Of a DNA stretch of 14,088 nt, positions 13,521-14,088 are shown piece by piece. The DNA is from Deltaproteobacteria bacterium (lineage in GTDB: Bacteria > Desulfobacterota > GWC2-55-46), in contig JACRCJ010000205.1 in the NCBI GenBank assembly GCA_016219075.1, positions 1 to 14,088 on the forward strand, read 5' to 3'. A program made the position numbers and the translations under genes. Under the pieces are notes generated by a model. The model did no database searches and had not been told where the DNA came from. It worked only from the letters and a program-made list of their open reading frames with translations. The number at the start of each line of letters is the position of its first letter. Position 1 is the first letter of the stretch.

Positions 13521-14088
13521 TCATTGGCTGATAAAATACCCACGGGTGCTGCCATCCTGCTTGATGCGCCAAATCTGGTTTCCCTCACGCCTTAACGTTT
13601 CGCCGTTCTGTATCGTATAACCCTGTGAAAGCTCTTTAAGCTTTTGCTGTGTATGCTGGTCGAGATGACTTACCGGTGTCATAGGGGCATTTTTGGCTGG
13701 AGATGCCAGATCAGAATAAAAACCATTTTTCCAGTACTCCTCCGGGTTGACTTGAAGGCCATAAGGCGACAGTACGGTATAATGAACATGCTGATGATAT
13801 TCGCCAGAGCCGCTTGGCCCCCTTCCTCCCATGGTGCCGACAGTTTGACCGGCAACAACCCGGTCACCTTTTTCAACTGCCGTTTTATCCAGATGCCACA
13901 ACTGGTGCCTGAATCCTCTTTCATCTGTTACTTCGATCATGCCCCATTCTGGTCTCTTGTCAGTAACAGTGCCCGAAACAGGGGAATGGACCGATGGATG
14001 TTCCTTATTTATACCGTTCTGCCCTACAGGAACACCTGAATCATGATGATAGTTCATGTCCACGCCGCCGTGGCTATGCCATTCTTGA
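13521..14088 (-). CDS. M23-family metallopeptidase, 5'-incomplete
   Basis: The frame stays open to the window edge, so the N-terminus is missing; 188 residues are visible. At the edge is SHGGVDMNY, the first zinc motif (HxxxD: visible residues H6 and D10). Then come SPVSGTVTDK, the WHLD histidine (H65) and the second motif HVH (H100, H102 in YHQHVHYTV). These complete the LytM/M23 active site for cutting peptidoglycan cross-links or glycyl bonds. GTG 14063 is not a real start, because it lies inside the zinc motif. A tail of about 70 residues follows, ending GETLRREGNQIWRIKQDGSTRGYFISQ, of no family I recognise. The gene sits just inside the mobile-element end marked by the tRNA-Leu fragment, so it is probably element cargo: a lysis or conjugation-channel enzyme, or a secreted effector. 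Confidence 0.82.
   Translation of the reverse strand, partial: QEWHSHGGVDMNYHHDSGVPVGQNGINKEHPSVHSPVSGTVTDKRPEWGMIEVTDERGFRHQLWHLDKTAVEKGDRVVAGQTVGTMGGRGPSGSGEYHQHVHYTVLSPYGLQVNPEEYWKNGFYSDLASPAKNAPMTPVSHLDQHTQQKLKELSQGYTIQNGETLRREGNQIWRIKQDGSTRGYFISQ

Noticed and set aside
1..14088. CRISPR arrays or rRNA genes.
   Set aside because: No regularly spaced direct repeats with unique spacers and no rRNA-like sequence were seen on either strand.

Overview
The window looks like a chromosomal accessory region of a mid-GC, Gram-negative, sulfur-metabolising or anaerobic-leaning bacterium. A deltaproteobacterial or related environmental lineage is my best guess. The reasons are an outer-membrane beta-barrel protein, an RND exporter, an Acidithiobacillus-type sulfide:quinone oxidoreductase, a V4R-like protein beside an ArsR regulator, and frequent AGG arginine codons. 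The taxonomic placement is inference.

Layout. Positions 3-132 hold an imperfect inverted-repeat element resembling a MITE. Positions 396-1313 encode a pirin interrupted by one in-frame TAG. A non-coding stretch (1314-1806) carries a decayed 55-bp copy of the 3' part of a tRNA-Leu gene (1453-1507). Next come a membrane sensor histidine kinase and a secreted protein of unknown function (1807-4285), then a VapBC toxin-antitoxin module (4514-5141) with a palindrome over its promoter.

From 11989 back to 5188 seven coding segments lie on the minus strand with gaps of about 11-103 bases. In transcription order they are an ArsR-family regulator, a Cys-rich V4R-like protein, sulfide:quinone oxidoreductase, a 49-residue methyltransferase remnant, a COG1033-type RND exporter, a LolA-like periplasmic protein and a DUF1302-like outer-membrane protein. 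This suggests a redox- or sulfide-controlled unit joining sulfide oxidation to a three-part envelope export or lipid-trafficking machine. Diverging from it are a second ArsR regulator with a C-terminal CxCxC tail (12225-12521) and a CopD-like membrane protein (12641-13081).

The right end (13266-14088) has a well-preserved 55-bp tRNA-Leu 3' fragment cut at the anticodon loop, the typical scar of tyrosine-integrase insertion. Beyond it is a 5'-incomplete M23 metallopeptidase gene. The two tRNA fragments have the same orientation and length. By the geometry of tRNA-targeted integration, 1508-13265 would be an older island and 13321 onward the distal end of a newer one, with the intact tRNA-Leu beyond the right edge on the minus strand. 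A diverged repeat of about 53 bp (4338-4390 and 13428-13480) may be integrase arm-site sequence.
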